Source: an uncultured Thermoguttaceae bacterium (GTDB taxonomy: Bacteria; Planctomycetota; Planctomycetia; Pirellulales; Thermoguttaceae). Taken from it: DNA of 64,000 nucleotides. The notes beneath the pieces are model-generated. The model did no database searches, was not told where the DNA came from, and saw only the letters and a list, made by a program, of their open reading frames with translations. The first letter of the stretch is position 1. Each line of letters opens with the position of its first letter. The DNA is taken from contig CALKER010000023.1 in NCBI GenBank assembly GCA_938084835.1, positions 1 through 64,000 of the forward strand, in the 5' to 3' direction. A program made the position numbers and the translations under genes. Of the stretch, positions 42,974-53,491 are shown piece by piece.

Positions 42974-44440
42974 TCACCACGAGGTTCTGGCGGGGTGAGG
43001 GATAGTCCCGCGGAGCGATTCGGTCGAGCCATCGGTCCGCAGCGCAGACAGTCGGCTGACGTAGCGAAGGGGATCTCGATCAAATTCGTAAAGAGTATCC
43101 TCGCTTGCAAAGAGGTAGACCCTCCCCTGATACCAGACGCCGCACTCCCGTTTACCAGGAACAAGGAGACCGTTTTCGGCGGCTAGGACCACATCGTAGC
43201 CCGAAAATACTGGGGCGTAACGCTCCGGATTGGCGGCAAATTTGGCGCGCTCGGCAGGGCCAGCGCAGAAGTAAGTCCGACCTTCGTGGATCACCCCCCA
43301 CTGCGGATTCCCTGGGACCCACTTCTTCTCGTCGCTCAGAATTACCGGACAAAATCCATCCAGTCCCACTGGCGGCATTGCGGCAAGCGCCGCGGTGGAA
43401 CCCGGACCCGAATGGGAAGAGTCGGGGGTCACTGGGCGTGAGGTGCCAGAGCTTGTAGGACTTTGCTGCGGACCCTGAAATGCTTCGCTCGCAACGGGGG
43501 CCGGCGGGGCAGGGGGAATACTCGCTCCATCCCATCTTGGTGCCGGCCCGACCGTCCATGAGGCTCCATCGTTACCCCCTCTGGGAGTACCAAAACTTCC
43601 GGGAGCCTGACCCGTGGAGCCATCCCCTATTCCCGGGGGATTATTTATCCCATTTGTGGCATACCCCCCCGCGGTTGACCCTCCGCTGAAAGCCGGTGGT
43701 AGGCCTGGGACACTGGGCAAGTTAGGAGTTGCCGATGAGCTTGCCATCTGGGCTGTGCTTACGGGAATCATCCCCATGGCAGGCGGTGCCCAATTGTCCA
43801 TCGTAGGTGACTTAAGCTGCTCGGGCGGGGGTATCTGGGGCGCTGTGAGGGCGCTTGTCATCGACCCGGACATACCCGGTGTCGTCGGAGGGCCTCCGCC
43901 AGCCGGCCATGACGCCGTGGGGCTTACGCCCGAGGCTGTAGAGGCGGGACCGCCTGCCATCTGCGCCCGGGCCTGCCATTTGCTTCGAACCTGAGTAAGC
44001 TGCTGAAGATACCGCCGAGCGTCGGTCGCTCCAACCCAACGTTCAAGTACTTCTCCAGTGGGAGCGAGAATCACGCACGTTGGAACCGCACTGACACCGT
44101 ACTGCTTCGCTGTATATGGCAACTGGTCGACGTTGATTTTTACCGGTTCAAAATGCTCCGCAAGGTATTGCAATACCTCAGCTTGTGCCAGTACACGCTC
44201 GTTCATAAAGCGGCAGGGTTGACACTGAGAAGACCAAAAGTGGATCAAGACAAGCTTGTTTGAAGAGGCGGCCCGCCGTTGGGCCGTGGTGATGTCGGAA
44301 ATCCACGGGTCGCTCCTGGAGGAGCTTGCCTGCACTCCGGGGCCAAAGCCGTGGCCTCCCGAAAGTGAAATCATAAGTACAATCGCAAAATAACTTGTGA
44401 TACGTGAGCCAAAACGGCAAATGGGCGATTTCGCCGCCAT
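42974..44440 (-). CDS. Exported thioredoxin-fold protein with C-terminal tandem YHS-like domains
   Basis: The 488-residue protein starts at the ATG at 44440. A signal peptide or anchor covers about 12-38 (ITSYFAIVLMISLSGG). Residues about 45-150 form a thioredoxin fold with active site CQPC (C73, C76) after LVLIHFWSS and the cis-proline in GVSAVPTCVIL. A roughly 200-residue Pro/Ser/Gly-rich linker follows (about 160-360). The end (about 375-480) has two related units, GFCPVILSDEKKWVPGNPQWGV with RTYFCAGPAERAKF, then GLLVPGKRECGVWYQGRVYLF, like YHS-type metal-binding modules. The layout suggests a periplasmic thiol or metal-handling protein with a flexible tether. The role is unknown. Confidence 0.8.
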   Translation of the reverse strand: MAAKSPICRFGSRITSYFAIVLMISLSGGHGFGPGVQASSSRSDPWISDITTAQRRAASSNKLVLIHFWSSQCQPCRFMNERVLAQAEVLQYLAEHFEPVKINVDQLPYTAKQYGVSAVPTCVILAPTGEVLERWVGATDARRYLQQLTQVRSKWQARAQMAGGPASTASGVSPTASWPAGGGPPTTPGMSGSMTSALTAPQIPPPEQLKSPTMDNWAPPAMGMIPVSTAQMASSSATPNLPSVPGLPPAFSGGSTAGGYATNGINNPPGIGDGSTGQAPGSFGTPRGGNDGASWTVGPAPRWDGASIPPAPPAPVASEAFQGPQQSPTSSGTSRPVTPDSSHSGPGSTAALAAMPPVGLDGFCPVILSDEKKWVPGNPQWGVIHEGRTYFCAGPAERAKFAANPERYAPVFSGYDVVLAAENGLLVPGKRECGVWYQGRVYLFASEDTLYEFDRDPLRYVSRLSALRTDGSTESLRGTIPHPARTSW

Positions 44441-46243
44441 CCATGCACTCCGTAAAGCTCATATTCTTTGAGGAACACGGCGCGCTGGTGACAGCCCCTT
44501 CCCCATATCACCAAGCCGCCGTGAGCCTGCCGGACGGCGGGAATCGGCTTCCCGGTGTAACAATCCCGCCGCGTGAATCTGCGGCCAGGGGAGACTGCAA
44601 ACTTATAAACAAACATTTCTCCACCCGGGGAGCTAATTCGGGCGGCCCCATCATTAGCTAACTCGATGCGCCATTGAGTTTTTCGAGTGCTCCCCCGGCG
44701 AATCTTCATTCGCGCTGGCCGCCCACAAAACCGGGCCTTTGGGGCCAGTCCTTTTTCGGTCAGATTCCGCAACTTTCTTAAGGAAAATTTCCTGTGAATA
44801 CTCTGCCCCAGCCGGGGCGTGGGAGGCCAGAACACACCCCACCACTCATGTCCTGTCCCCGTTGCGGGAAATCAAAAATCGGGTTGTAACGGCAGTCACA
44901 TAGCCAACATGGCCCAAACATTTCGGAGCCTTGCTTAAACACCGGCCCTTAAAACCCATGTTCACCGGTAATCAAGCCTTCGGCCGGCTTTAAGCGAGGC
45001 GTGGAAACGTCGGCATCCCGAATCCGGAGTTGTTCTCCCGTCAGCTTCGGAATTGCCTCGACGTGCTGCTTTCCCACCACGAGGTCTTCCGTTATGAAGA
45101 AGAGGCGTTTTCGTAAGGAAAAACAGGCCTATCGGACGGAAGAAGTGGTTAAGCGCGTGCACAAACCCGGCCCCAGAAAATGCTGACTTCTCCTTCCACT
45201 TCCAGGCGTTGTCGCGGATCCCTTCTAAGCGGCCAAAATCCGCCATAGGGCTCCCAAGCTGTTTGGCCTGGCCTGGAAGTTACAACTTTCAATTTCAACT
45301 CAACAAAATCGAGCCCCGCAGAGGCTCGCGCAGATTGTACCCCGCGAAGGGGATCGTTCCGTTTGGTTCGGACGCAGCAGGCCAGCCGGCCGTAATCATC
45401 GAGAATCCTCGGAGAATTCCGTTGCACCGCGCTAATTCGGAACGTATAAGAAATGAGGAGGTCTTTAGTGGAAACTGGCGGAAAGCGAAAGACTTCGAAA
45501 ATTATCTCACCACTTGACTTATTTCGGACGAAACTTAAAATTGCAGGTGCCAGAAAAGGAAATCCGCCAGGTTTCAAGTAAGACTAGCACTTAAACACAG
45601 GGAGCAGCCATCGGCGGGGCTTGCCACAACGGCTTTTCCGCGGTCACCTGTCGGCCGAGTGCTAGCGGGCGGTGAATCGAAAAATGCAGCTTTTTTGTGG
45701 GGGTTTTCGGCCGAGCTTCGCCGATGAGGGAATTGGGCTGATTCTGACCGCAGAGCAATAAGCTGCCGCATTCGACTACCGAACCGTTGGGGGTTTCCGA
45801 TTAGAGGCTCCGATCTTTCTAGTTGTGCCGAGCTCTGCCGATAAGGGGCTGCCATCAGGTGGTCGCCTCGGTCACAGGAGAAGACGACCGGAGGAGACTC
45901 GCTTCCGGTCCTCCAAAAATCGCAAGAAGAATTGGGCTGATAGAGTGCATCGTTGAAATGATGCGCTGCCTTTCGCACGGCGACAAAGCTCGGTTTTAAG
46001 GGACGTAGGGCCAAAGCGGAGGGCCAGCCCGCTCCGATTCGAGTCCTTCCGTGGTTTCTCTGCCCAGCACAATCCTTGCGGACTGAGGATTGCGGGCCTC
46101 TTTCTCCCTCCGAGGGAAGCGGCTTGGATCTTTTTTCGCTGTCGAGCTTTGCCAATTTCCACGGCTCTTTAAAATTTCGGGCTCCGGAAAAGGTATCGTA
46201 AGCACTCCCCGTGCCGACATTTATGCGCCAGGTGATTTGTCCT
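44441..46243. other. Long region without a supported gene
   Basis: About 1.8 kb upstream of rho. Minus-strand open frames at 44371-44835, 45149-45577 and 45574-46155 lack motifs, ribosome sites and sensible composition. The rho promoter and leader should lie in 46000-46240. Otherwise I see nothing assignable. Confidence 0.4.
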
Positions 46244-47515
46244 ATGAAGAGGCATCAGAAACTCGGATCTCGCGATAGAAATCTCGTCTCCCGCGATCGT
46301 AACCAGCGGAGCAATCGAAATGGGCGGATGTCACGCCCCATGGCGGCGCCCGTTGTGTTGACACAAACTAGTAACGGCCAAGGCACTGGAGCCTGTGTGC
46401 CGGCCAGCGGGGTACTTGAGCTACACCCCAGCGGCTATGGTTTCCTGCGGGATCCTTCGGCCAATTATGCGCGCCAATTGACCGATCCCTTTGTTCCCGC
46501 CACACTCATCAACGAGTTCGGTCTGCGCCTTGGGGTATTTATTCGCGGATTGGTGGAAACCACTCAGAAGCAACAAGGACCTCGTCTGCGGAAAATTTGC
46601 GAAGTGGACGGCTTACCCCCAGAGCAATATCGGTCGGTGAAGAGTTTTGACGAGCTCACGCCGGTCAATCCTTACGAATGGCTCCGGCTGGAGACCGGGC
46701 CCGAACCCATCACCACCCGGGTCATGGACCTCCTGACCCCCTTGGGCAAGGGTCAACGCGCCCTGATCGTAGCCCCTCCCCGCACGGGCAAAACGGTCTT
46801 GCTACAGCACATTAGCCAAGCGATTGCCACCAATTATCCGCATATCAAGCTCATTGTCCTGCTTATTGACGAACGTCCGGAGGAAGTAACCGAATTTCGG
46901 CGTGCAGTCAAAGGCGAGGTGGTTGCCAGCAGCTTAGATTGCGAGGTGGAAAGCCACGTGCGACTTTCCCAGCTGATCGTGGAGCGCTGCAAACGTTTAG
47001 TCGAATTAGGCCACGATGTCTTTCTGCTGATGGACTCGATCACCCGGCTGGCCCGGGCGTTTAACAAGTGGGTGGGAAGTACCGGTCGTACAATGACTGG
47101 TGGGCTAGATGTCAAAGCCATGGATGTGCCGAAAAAACTTTTCGCCACCGCTCGGGCCTTTGACGAAGGCGGCTCCCTCACCATTGTGGCCACCGCCCTC
47201 ATCGATACGGGGAGCCGCATGGATGAACTCATCTTTCAGGAGTTCAAAGGAACTGGCAACATGGAACTTGTGCTCGATCGCCGGTTGGCTGATCGGAGGA
47301 TTTGGCCGGCCATCGACATTAGCCAATCGGGAACACGTCGCGAGGAACTCATCCTTCCGCCTGACTACCTGCGGGCGGTTACCATCCTGCGGCGGATGCT
47401 CTCCACCATGCATCCGGTGGAGGCCATGGAACAGCTAGTGGCAAAGCTGCGAAAATTCCCTTCAAACAAGGAATTTGTAGAATTGCTCACGAGCGCTTAT
47501 GCCACTCACTCGTAG
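46244..47515 (+). CDS. rho: Transcription termination factor Rho
   Basis: The 423-residue protein starts at the ATG at 46244 ([13 protein letters not shown]); GTG or ATG codons up to 11 residues earlier are possible. An Arg/Asn-rich N-terminal tail (RDRN repeated) precedes the RNA-binding cold-shock-like domain, with [16 protein letters not shown]. The hexameric helicase core has Walker [12 protein letters not shown], Walker B-like [14 protein letters not shown], the Q-loop/R-loop region [15 protein letters not shown] and the catalytic-region RREELI. Length matches the family. It ends transcription of untranslated RNA in the cytosol. It stands alone, with long flanks on both sides. Confidence 0.96.
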   Translation: MKRHQKLGSRDRNLVSRDRNQRSNRNGRMSRPMAAPVVLTQTSNGQGTGACVPASGVLELHPSGYGFLRDPSANYARQLTDPFVPATLINEFGLRLGVFIRGLVETTQKQQGPRLRKICEVDGLPPEQYRSVKSFDELTPVNPYEWLRLETGPEPITTRVMDLLTPLGKGQRALIVAPPRTGKTVLLQHISQAIATNYPHIKLIVLLIDERPEEVTEFRRAVKGEVVASSLDCEVESHVRLSQLIVERCKRLVELGHDVFLLMDSITRLARAFNKWVGSTGRTMTGGLDVKAMDVPKKLFATARAFDEGGSLTIVATALIDTGSRMDELIFQEFKGTGNMELVLDRRLADRRIWPAIDISQSGTRREELILPPDYLRAVTILRRMLSTMHPVEAMEQLVAKLRKFPSNKEFVELLTSAYATHS

Positions 47516-47553
47516 TTACTAGCTCCCCACACGGCCAACAGGCCGGAACTTCT

Positions 47554-47567
47554 TCCCACCGGTGGGA
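47554..47567. promoter_or_regulatory. Perfect 14-bp palindrome downstream of rho
   Basis: TCCCACCGGTGGGA is fully self-complementary with no loop, 39 bp after the rho stop codon and between two convergent genes. It could be a protein-binding site or part of a transcript end. No T-run follows, so it is not an intrinsic terminator. Confidence 0.35.
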
Positions 47568-47746
47568 CAATCCCAGCTCGAATGCTCCGGAGCCTACGTG
47601 CTACCGATTTTGGGTCGCTTCGCCTTGTGGGAAAAAACATGGGGCGCTGGGGCCATGGTTTTGGGGTAAGGTCCAGCTGGGAAAAAGCGGCGCTTATTTT
47701 TCGAAGTCCTCACAAGAATCTTCTTAGGCTGTCATCATGGTTCCGG

Positions 47747-49153
47747 TTAAATCTCCACCCATTTGCCCGGCTCGGGCACGGGATATCGCCCGGATGAATC
47801 AGGGAGCACTGGCGGTGGTGTATCTTCGTTCATTTCATCGATATTTTCGCACCACTGGAAGTTCGACCGCATAGCCTCTTCCCACGTGACGACCTTTCCG
47901 GAGTGCACGGCGGCCCGCCCCATGATCGTTGCTAGGTTAGCAAAGGCGGCCCGCTCCATTTCGTTGTACGGCAGGTCGTTGTCAATAGCGTGGAGGAAGT
48001 CGGCCCACTCCGCCTGCCAGGGAGTTAGTTTCTCCTCGGGCGCTTCCCACAAGATGTTATCCTTGTGAATCCGCTGATCCTTGTAGATGCGCACGGTACC
48101 GGCGTGAATTCGGCCCGAGAACTGGGCCGCCCGCTTGGTTCCGTGGACAAAAGTGGCAAATTCCGTATGACAATTTGGGAGGTAGCGGACAACATCAAAG
48201 CCTTTACCGCCGGAAGGAAAGGTCCACTCCACGCTGTAGGAATCCAGGTTTTGGCTCAAGTCTGGATTACCCGGCGAGCGGCCGCCTACCCCGTGGGCGT
48301 CAACCGGCCATTGGTCGAAAAGCCAACAGATCTCGTCCACCTGGTGGATGTCCATTTCCGCGAATAGGCCGCCCGACACCCAATAAAAACGGACAAAATT
48401 GCGAATCTGCCAGGCAAGCTCCTTCTCCTGGGCGGATTTCGGGCCTAGCGGTCCGACGTATTCCATGCGATAAGCCCGCACCATCAGAATCTCCCCCAGT
48501 TCCCCCTCCTGGATGCGGCGGATCAGTTCCTGCCTGTTGACAGAATGACGGCACTGAAGTCCTGCCGCGATCTTCACATTCTTCTGCTCGGCAAGCTTCG
48601 CTGCGGCAAGTAACCGCCGGATACCGGGCGGATCGCAGGCAAATGACTTCTCCAGAAAAGCGTTGACGCCCCGGGCCACTGCATACTCCAGCTGCATTGG
48701 CCGGAAAGCCGCATACCCAGTAAGCATGGCAATATCTCCAGGCCGAAGGCAATCAATGGCCTGTTTGTACGCCTGAAAGCCTACGAATCGCCGTTCCGGA
48801 GGACAATTTACTTGTTCGGGAAATAGCTTCGAGAGGTTGTTAAAGGCGGCTTCCAGCCGATTGGGAAAAATGTCGGCCATGACGTAAAGTTCCACGGGTC
48901 TTTTTGCCACGCTGAAGGCATCGCGAACTGCGCCGCTTCCTCGGCCCCCGCAGCCGATAAGGGCTAAGCGAATCGTGTTGTCTTCGGCAGCATGCACCGC
49001 GGGAATGACCCCCGGCCGAAGAGTGCTTGCCACCACAGAACCCGCGCCTGCCATTAGGAAACTGCGGCGGCCAGTGAAGCAGTTGCCCTCCGGCGTACGA
49101 TCCGATCGCGGGCGATCCTGTCCTGCCCGGGGACACGAATGGAACTTGGTCAT
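47747..49153 (-). CDS. Tat-exported Gfo/Idh/MocA-family protein with altered EKP motif
   Basis: The 468-residue protein starts at the ATG at 49153 (MTKFHSCPRAGQ) with CGGAGA upstream. The twin-arginine signal is GRRSFLMAG at about 28-36, followed by a hydrophobic stretch and HAAED cleavage region. The Rossmann motif is LALIGCGGRGSGAV (about 63-76). Where the family usually has EKP, this protein has LEKSFACDP, keeping the lysine but replacing the proline. The C-terminal domain includes SGGLFAEMDIHQVDEICWLFD with a likely active-site histidine. It probably acts on a sugar or sugar-like compound outside the cytoplasm. It is monocistronic and converges with rho. Confidence 0.9.
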   Translation of the reverse strand: MTKFHSCPRAGQDRPRSDRTPEGNCFTGRRSFLMAGAGSVVASTLRPGVIPAVHAAEDNTIRLALIGCGGRGSGAVRDAFSVAKRPVELYVMADIFPNRLEAAFNNLSKLFPEQVNCPPERRFVGFQAYKQAIDCLRPGDIAMLTGYAAFRPMQLEYAVARGVNAFLEKSFACDPPGIRRLLAAAKLAEQKNVKIAAGLQCRHSVNRQELIRRIQEGELGEILMVRAYRMEYVGPLGPKSAQEKELAWQIRNFVRFYWVSGGLFAEMDIHQVDEICWLFDQWPVDAHGVGGRSPGNPDLSQNLDSYSVEWTFPSGGKGFDVVRYLPNCHTEFATFVHGTKRAAQFSGRIHAGTVRIYKDQRIHKDNILWEAPEEKLTPWQAEWADFLHAIDNDLPYNEMERAAFANLATIMGRAAVHSGKVVTWEEAMRSNFQWCENIDEMNEDTPPPVLPDSSGRYPVPEPGKWVEI

Positions 49154-49962
49154 TGCTGCATCTCCGCTTGGTAGGGGGACCACGAACATGGCGTTTATCA
49201 CCGCAGTACGAAGCTTAATGCTTATCGATCCACACCGGGAGGTGTGATCGGGCCGTAATTTCCCTCGGGCGAGCTTGGCTTTTGACTCCGCTCGGTGTGG
49301 CCGAGAGCGCCGCTCCCAGGCGGAAGGAAGTTGGAGGGCCCAGGTCACGGGCGGGATGCTTCTTATTGTGATTCCGGCCCCGGCGGTTTGACAGGGGGTT
49401 AACACTTTTGGGACCACAACCAGTTGCCAGCCCAAAAGCCAGGGTCGCCCCGCTTACGTGCAACAGTAAATGGACAAATCGGTCCTCCGACACGACGCAG
49501 ATCTGGCCCCAAGCTTTGGCTCATCCCACAGGAGCGCAGCCCGGCTGGCAACTTGTGGGAAAAAACCGCATCAAACTGCCTAAAGTGCGATCAAGCGTGG
49601 CGATTTCACGGCGGCTCAACCAAACGGTTTACCACGCGAAATGACTTTCCTGCGGTATCCGAAAAAGCAAATTCTTGTGCGCAAACTACTGGGCGATTGA
49701 AGAAAAGCCAAGTTGGGAAAGAAAGCAAACATTTTGCAAAAATTCAAACCACGGTGCTGGGAGCTCGTCCCAGAATCGCCCACCTTTGCGCAAGGTTTCG
49801 GCCAAGCAAAATCCGCGAAAGTCCACAACTCCCGTTTAGCACGCTCCCCGGCGGAAAAGGTTGGCGGCCTGGGCAGCCCGAGGCCCTCACTCCTTCTCCC
49901 GATGGGCCCCATCCCTCCCGGCGCGCGCCAGAGGAAACTTCGCAGCAAAGCGCGTCATCGAG
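49154..49962. other. Intergenic region, no gene seen
   Basis: About 800 bp between the 3' end of the HD-protein gene and the start of the Gfo/Idh gene, both on the minus strand. A plus-strand open frame (49424-49966) has no motif. The Gfo/Idh promoter is expected near 49170-49250. Confidence 0.4.
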
Positions 49963-51378
49963 CTAAACATTTGTCACCTCATCGGCGCTCTGCCCATGGA
50001 TCAAGGCATCCAGGGTGCGAGCCAGAATTTCTTTATGCTCCGGCTTCTGGGCATAAACCCGACAAATACGATAGCTGAGAGGAATATGGCGGAAAAGGTC
50101 CCGGTCCTCTAAAGGCCGAACTTCTCCGGTGGCCTCATCAAAGAGGAAATTCTGCCCTGCCGTTGGCGCCCACGAGCCCGGTCTGTACACATGACGGGCG
50201 GGGTCAAACCGCAAGGGTAAATCTCGCAGGTGGGGGGGCAACCGCCGACGAAAGGCCTCCTCGAAGAGTCGTTCATCACTGAAGATGCTGGCTTCCTCAG
50301 ATTGCCCAGGTTCGAAGACCAGTGTTCGCTCGCAAGCAAGTTTCCAGGGGATCTCGCGGCGAAGGAACGCCCGCCACCTCTCTCCTAATTTCCGTAGACG
50401 CTCATCTGTGGGGTGATTGGCCCAGCGAGAAACATCGGTGAAAAGCGACCAGTCGGTAAACCGTTGGTATGCCTCAAGGTCCTCCAGTGGATTCCGGGAG
50501 AATAAGTATGGTTTACTCTCCAGGAACAGGTCGCGCAAAGTGAGATCAATTGCTCGAACCGTTCGGTGGTAATACACGGAATGAAACAACTCGGCCCGCA
50601 CCGCCACAAAGCGAACAAGGGCGGACAGGCCTCGCTCGTGGATCGTCAACCCTTTAGGGGAGAAGATTGTGTACTGGAGCAGACGCTCGAGGTCGAAAGC
50701 CCGGGTGTTATAACCGGTCATGTAGGCATCGCGAAGGACAAAATCCATATTGTCGAGCGTATAAATACCACAAAAGAGGCTCCGCAGAAACAGAAGCCAT
50801 TGTGGCTGGTTGGTTCTTTCGCCACTCCGCGGGCGGACGATGAGAAAGGCCACTTGCTCAGGATCGAGAGTCTCATGGGGTTCAAGCGCGCTGAAGGGAT
50901 TTCGCCGCAACCGTTGAATCAACAAGGCAAAATCTCGGCGGATGATCTCCGCCCCCAGGGTTTCATGGGTAAGTCCAAAGTCTGCCAAAAAATATTGGTC
51001 AAAAAAGTGGCCAAAGGGGCCGTGGCCTACGTCGTGAAGAAGTGCCGCAACACGGAGAAGCGACTCCACATAGCCGCGACTGGGACAATCCGGACACACC
51101 GCCTTCAAACTGGGGTATAACTGGGCGGCAGCCCGACTGGCCAAGTGCATGGCCCCCAGAACGTGTTGGAATCGGGTATGCTGGGCCGCCGGAAATACCC
51201 ACCAGGCGCACTGAAGTTGGTGGATCTGCCGCAACCGCTGCACCCAAGGATGATCGAGAAATTGTTTTTCTGATACTTCCTCTGCATTGGCCGAAGCCGC
51301 AGTAAAAGCAATGTATCCATGAATCGGATCGTGGCTAAGCGTCTTATCTCCAAAAAGTAACCGGAGCTCTGCGGACAT
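49963..51378 (-). CDS. HD-domain phosphohydrolase (dNTPase-like)
   Basis: The 471-residue protein starts at the ATG at 51378 (MSAELRLLFGDKTL) after GAGGGA. The HD metal site is complete: histidine in TRFQHVLGAMHLA (H72), the HD pair in ALLHDVGHGPFGH (H115-D116), and a distal Asp in TLDNMDFVLRDAYMTG. The start SHDPIHGYIAF and the order of these motifs match the SAMHD1/dGTPase-like branch (COG1078), which hydrolyses dNTPs or related nucleotides in the cytosol. C-terminal residues about 300-471 are family-variable. It is divergent from tsaD, with 500 bp between. The exact substrate is not shown by sequence. Confidence 0.9.
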   Translation of the reverse strand: MSAELRLLFGDKTLSHDPIHGYIAFTAASANAEEVSEKQFLDHPWVQRLRQIHQLQCAWWVFPAAQHTRFQHVLGAMHLASRAAAQLYPSLKAVCPDCPSRGYVESLLRVAALLHDVGHGPFGHFFDQYFLADFGLTHETLGAEIIRRDFALLIQRLRRNPFSALEPHETLDPEQVAFLIVRPRSGERTNQPQWLLFLRSLFCGIYTLDNMDFVLRDAYMTGYNTRAFDLERLLQYTIFSPKGLTIHERGLSALVRFVAVRAELFHSVYYHRTVRAIDLTLRDLFLESKPYLFSRNPLEDLEAYQRFTDWSLFTDVSRWANHPTDERLRKLGERWRAFLRREIPWKLACERTLVFEPGQSEEASIFSDERLFEEAFRRRLPPHLRDLPLRFDPARHVYRPGSWAPTAGQNFLFDEATGEVRPLEDRDLFRHIPLSYRICRVYAQKPEHKEILARTLDALIHGQSADEVTNV

Positions 51379-51877
51379 ACCTGTTTGTCCCTCGTGCAGG
51401 ATCACGATTGGGGGGCCTGCCCCAGCCTTTTTCAACTCTTCTTTGTAAGGGCTGTGCCTCGTATGATTAGAACACGCATTTGAAAAGTGAGGAAGGCATC
51501 TGCACGGCACGCGCAAGCGGCGTGTTTCCCGGTTGTCTCGGACCCTGCGGTGGGTCTTGCCGCGGGCGATTCCACTTTCCCGAAGCAATTGTGGCCCACG
51601 AGCCTTTCTTCCCGTACCGGGCAAGATCCGATAACTTTGTCGAATCGCGATACCAACGCGGGAACAAACTTAACGTCATCAGTGTTTAATGCGCTGACAC
51701 AGGTGCCTTTACTCCCCACATCGGCAGGATGGGCAGGACGGAAGAATCCGGATGTTTCTGCCCCTCCAGCTTCGGTCCTAAGCGGGGCAATCCCGAGGCT
51801 TAATCTGGTTCACGTGGACATGGCACAAAAGATTTGGTACTAACCCCTTAAGCTCAAAACTTCCTGGGATAGAGGCT
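51379..51877. other. Divergent intergenic region (HD protein / tsaD)
   Basis: About 500 bp that should hold both promoters. Open frames on the plus strand have no motif and no ribosome site. Confidence 0.4.
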
Positions 51878-52966
51878 ATGGAGAAACTGGCCAGCAAAGA
51901 GGCTGGACGTCCGCAGTATCTGCTTTGCCTGGAAACCACCTGCGACGAAACGGCAGCCGCGGTTATTTCCGATCGGCTTGAGGTCTTAGGGGCGGTGGTT
52001 GCCAGCCAGGACCGTCTTCACGAGCGTTTTCGCGGTGTGGTGCCGGAGATTGCCTCCCGCGCCCACGTGGAGCGAATCTTGCCGGCCATCGACCTAGCGT
52101 TTCAACAAGCGGGGATCAAACCCACGGATCTTTCGGCGGTAGCGGTGGCCCATACGCCCGGGCTGGCTGGCTCGCTGATGGTCGGTCTGATGGCCGCCAA
52201 AACGATGGCGCTTGTGCTTAAAATCCCTCTCATCGGCGTGGATCACTTGCAGGCCCACGTGTACGCTTGTCGCATTGCCTCTGGCGAAGAGATTTTCCCC
52301 TGCGTAGGGCTAGTTGTCAGTGGCGGCCATACCAGCCTTTACTGGTGCCCTAACGCGCTAGAGTTCCAACTGATTGGAAGCACTATCGATGATGCAGCGG
52401 GAGAAGCGTTCGACAAAGTCGCTTCCATGCTTGGGTTAGGGTATCCCGGAGGACCGGCGGTGGAGCGTGCAGCAGCTTCGGGAAATCCGCGGGCCTACAA
52501 TTTTCCCCGGTCACTTTTGGACGACCCGGAGCGGCTGGACTTTAGTTTTAGCGGGCTAAAAACAGCAGTGCGGTACGCCATCTGTGGTCCCGGGAAAGTC
52601 GATTTCTCTCGATTACAACTCCCCGCGGAAACGGTGGCCGATTTGGCCGCTAGCTTTCAGGAGGCCGTGGTGGACTGCTTGGTGGGCAAAGCGTTTTTGG
52701 CCCTCCAGAAGATGGGTGTGTCCACTCTCTGTGTCGGCGGGGGCGTAGCCGCTAATAAACGCTTCCGCCAAAGACTCGAAGAGGAAGCCGCCCGACGCAA
52801 GGTGCGCCTCTTTATCGCCCCCTTAAAACTGTGTACGGACAACGCCGTGATGGGAGCTATTGCTTGGGAGCGGTATCGGGCGGGGTTGTTCGAGCCCCTG
52901 GAGCTCGATATCCAGGCAGGGCCAATTCGGCTGAAATCACCCAAGGGGGCAACTCCTGGAGCATGA
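51878..52966 (+). CDS. tsaD: tRNA threonylcarbamoyladenosine synthase subunit TsaD
   Basis: The 362-residue protein starts at the ATG at 51878 after TAGAGG. It transfers the threonylcarbamoyl group to A37 of ANN-decoding tRNAs, with TsaB and TsaE. Family marks are the N-terminal CLETTCDETAAAVI, VVPEIASRAHVERI, AVAHTPGLAGSLMVGL, the metal-binding HxxxH in GVDHLQAHVYA, LVVSGGHTSL, STIDDAAGEAFDKVA, GLGYPGGPAVE, DFSFSGLKTAV, CVGGGVAANKRFR and CTDNAVMGA. All the expected motifs of the ASKHA fold are present. It is usually essential. It stands alone, divergent from the HD-protein gene. Confidence 0.96.
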   Translation: MEKLASKEAGRPQYLLCLETTCDETAAAVISDRLEVLGAVVASQDRLHERFRGVVPEIASRAHVERILPAIDLAFQQAGIKPTDLSAVAVAHTPGLAGSLMVGLMAAKTMALVLKIPLIGVDHLQAHVYACRIASGEEIFPCVGLVVSGGHTSLYWCPNALEFQLIGSTIDDAAGEAFDKVASMLGLGYPGGPAVERAAASGNPRAYNFPRSLLDDPERLDFSFSGLKTAVRYAICGPGKVDFSRLQLPAETVADLAASFQEAVVDCLVGKAFLALQKMGVSTLCVGGGVAANKRFRQRLEEEAARRKVRLFIAPLKLCTDNAVMGAIAWERYRAGLFEPLELDIQAGPIRLKSPKGATPGA

Positions 52967-53491
52967 CACCCGAGTCCCACCTCGCAGCCTCTGCCCGCGC
53001 CTTAGACTGGGAAGCGTGGTCGTGGCCCACCGTCACTTACGACCTCCGGGCTTGCTAGCTTTGGAATTCTCCCCCGTGGTCTTTAGCGCCGGCACCTGAC
53101 ACTCCTCGGAAGAGGTGCCTAATCTCGGCGGTTATCGCACAATGCATCATGAGGCCGATAGGGGGCCTTACCGCTTAAGGTGTCCATGATCGTTTTGAGA
53201 AGCAGCGTTTTTGCCGGGGGGAATTTGCCACGTGCTTTCATCTTAAGGGGTCATAATTACCAGCCACCCTCCGCCTGTCACTTTGCTTATACTGCCCAGG
53301 CTTCTCGAGCGCAAATTCTGCCAGAAAGAGGGAGGAAGGCGGAGGCCTGCCATCGCCGAGGTCAGTAGGCGCGGCAAGGAAACTTGGCCGCCCCCTCCCT
53401 GTGAATAGAATAAAGCCGAAGGCATGATCACTTAAGCTCACCGGTCGAGTGCCGCCTTTGATGGCGCCGGCAGAAGGTGGCAGACTAGTGC
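52967..53491. other. Intergenic region before the AAA/VWA gene pair
   Basis: About 520 bp without a supported gene. It should contain the promoter of the downstream two-gene operon. Nothing else stands out. Confidence 0.4.

Noticed and set aside
45574-46155. Minus-strand open frame of 193 codons upstream of rho
   Set aside because: Low-information Arg/Ser/Pro-rich translation with no motif; divergent from rho with no ribosome site seen.
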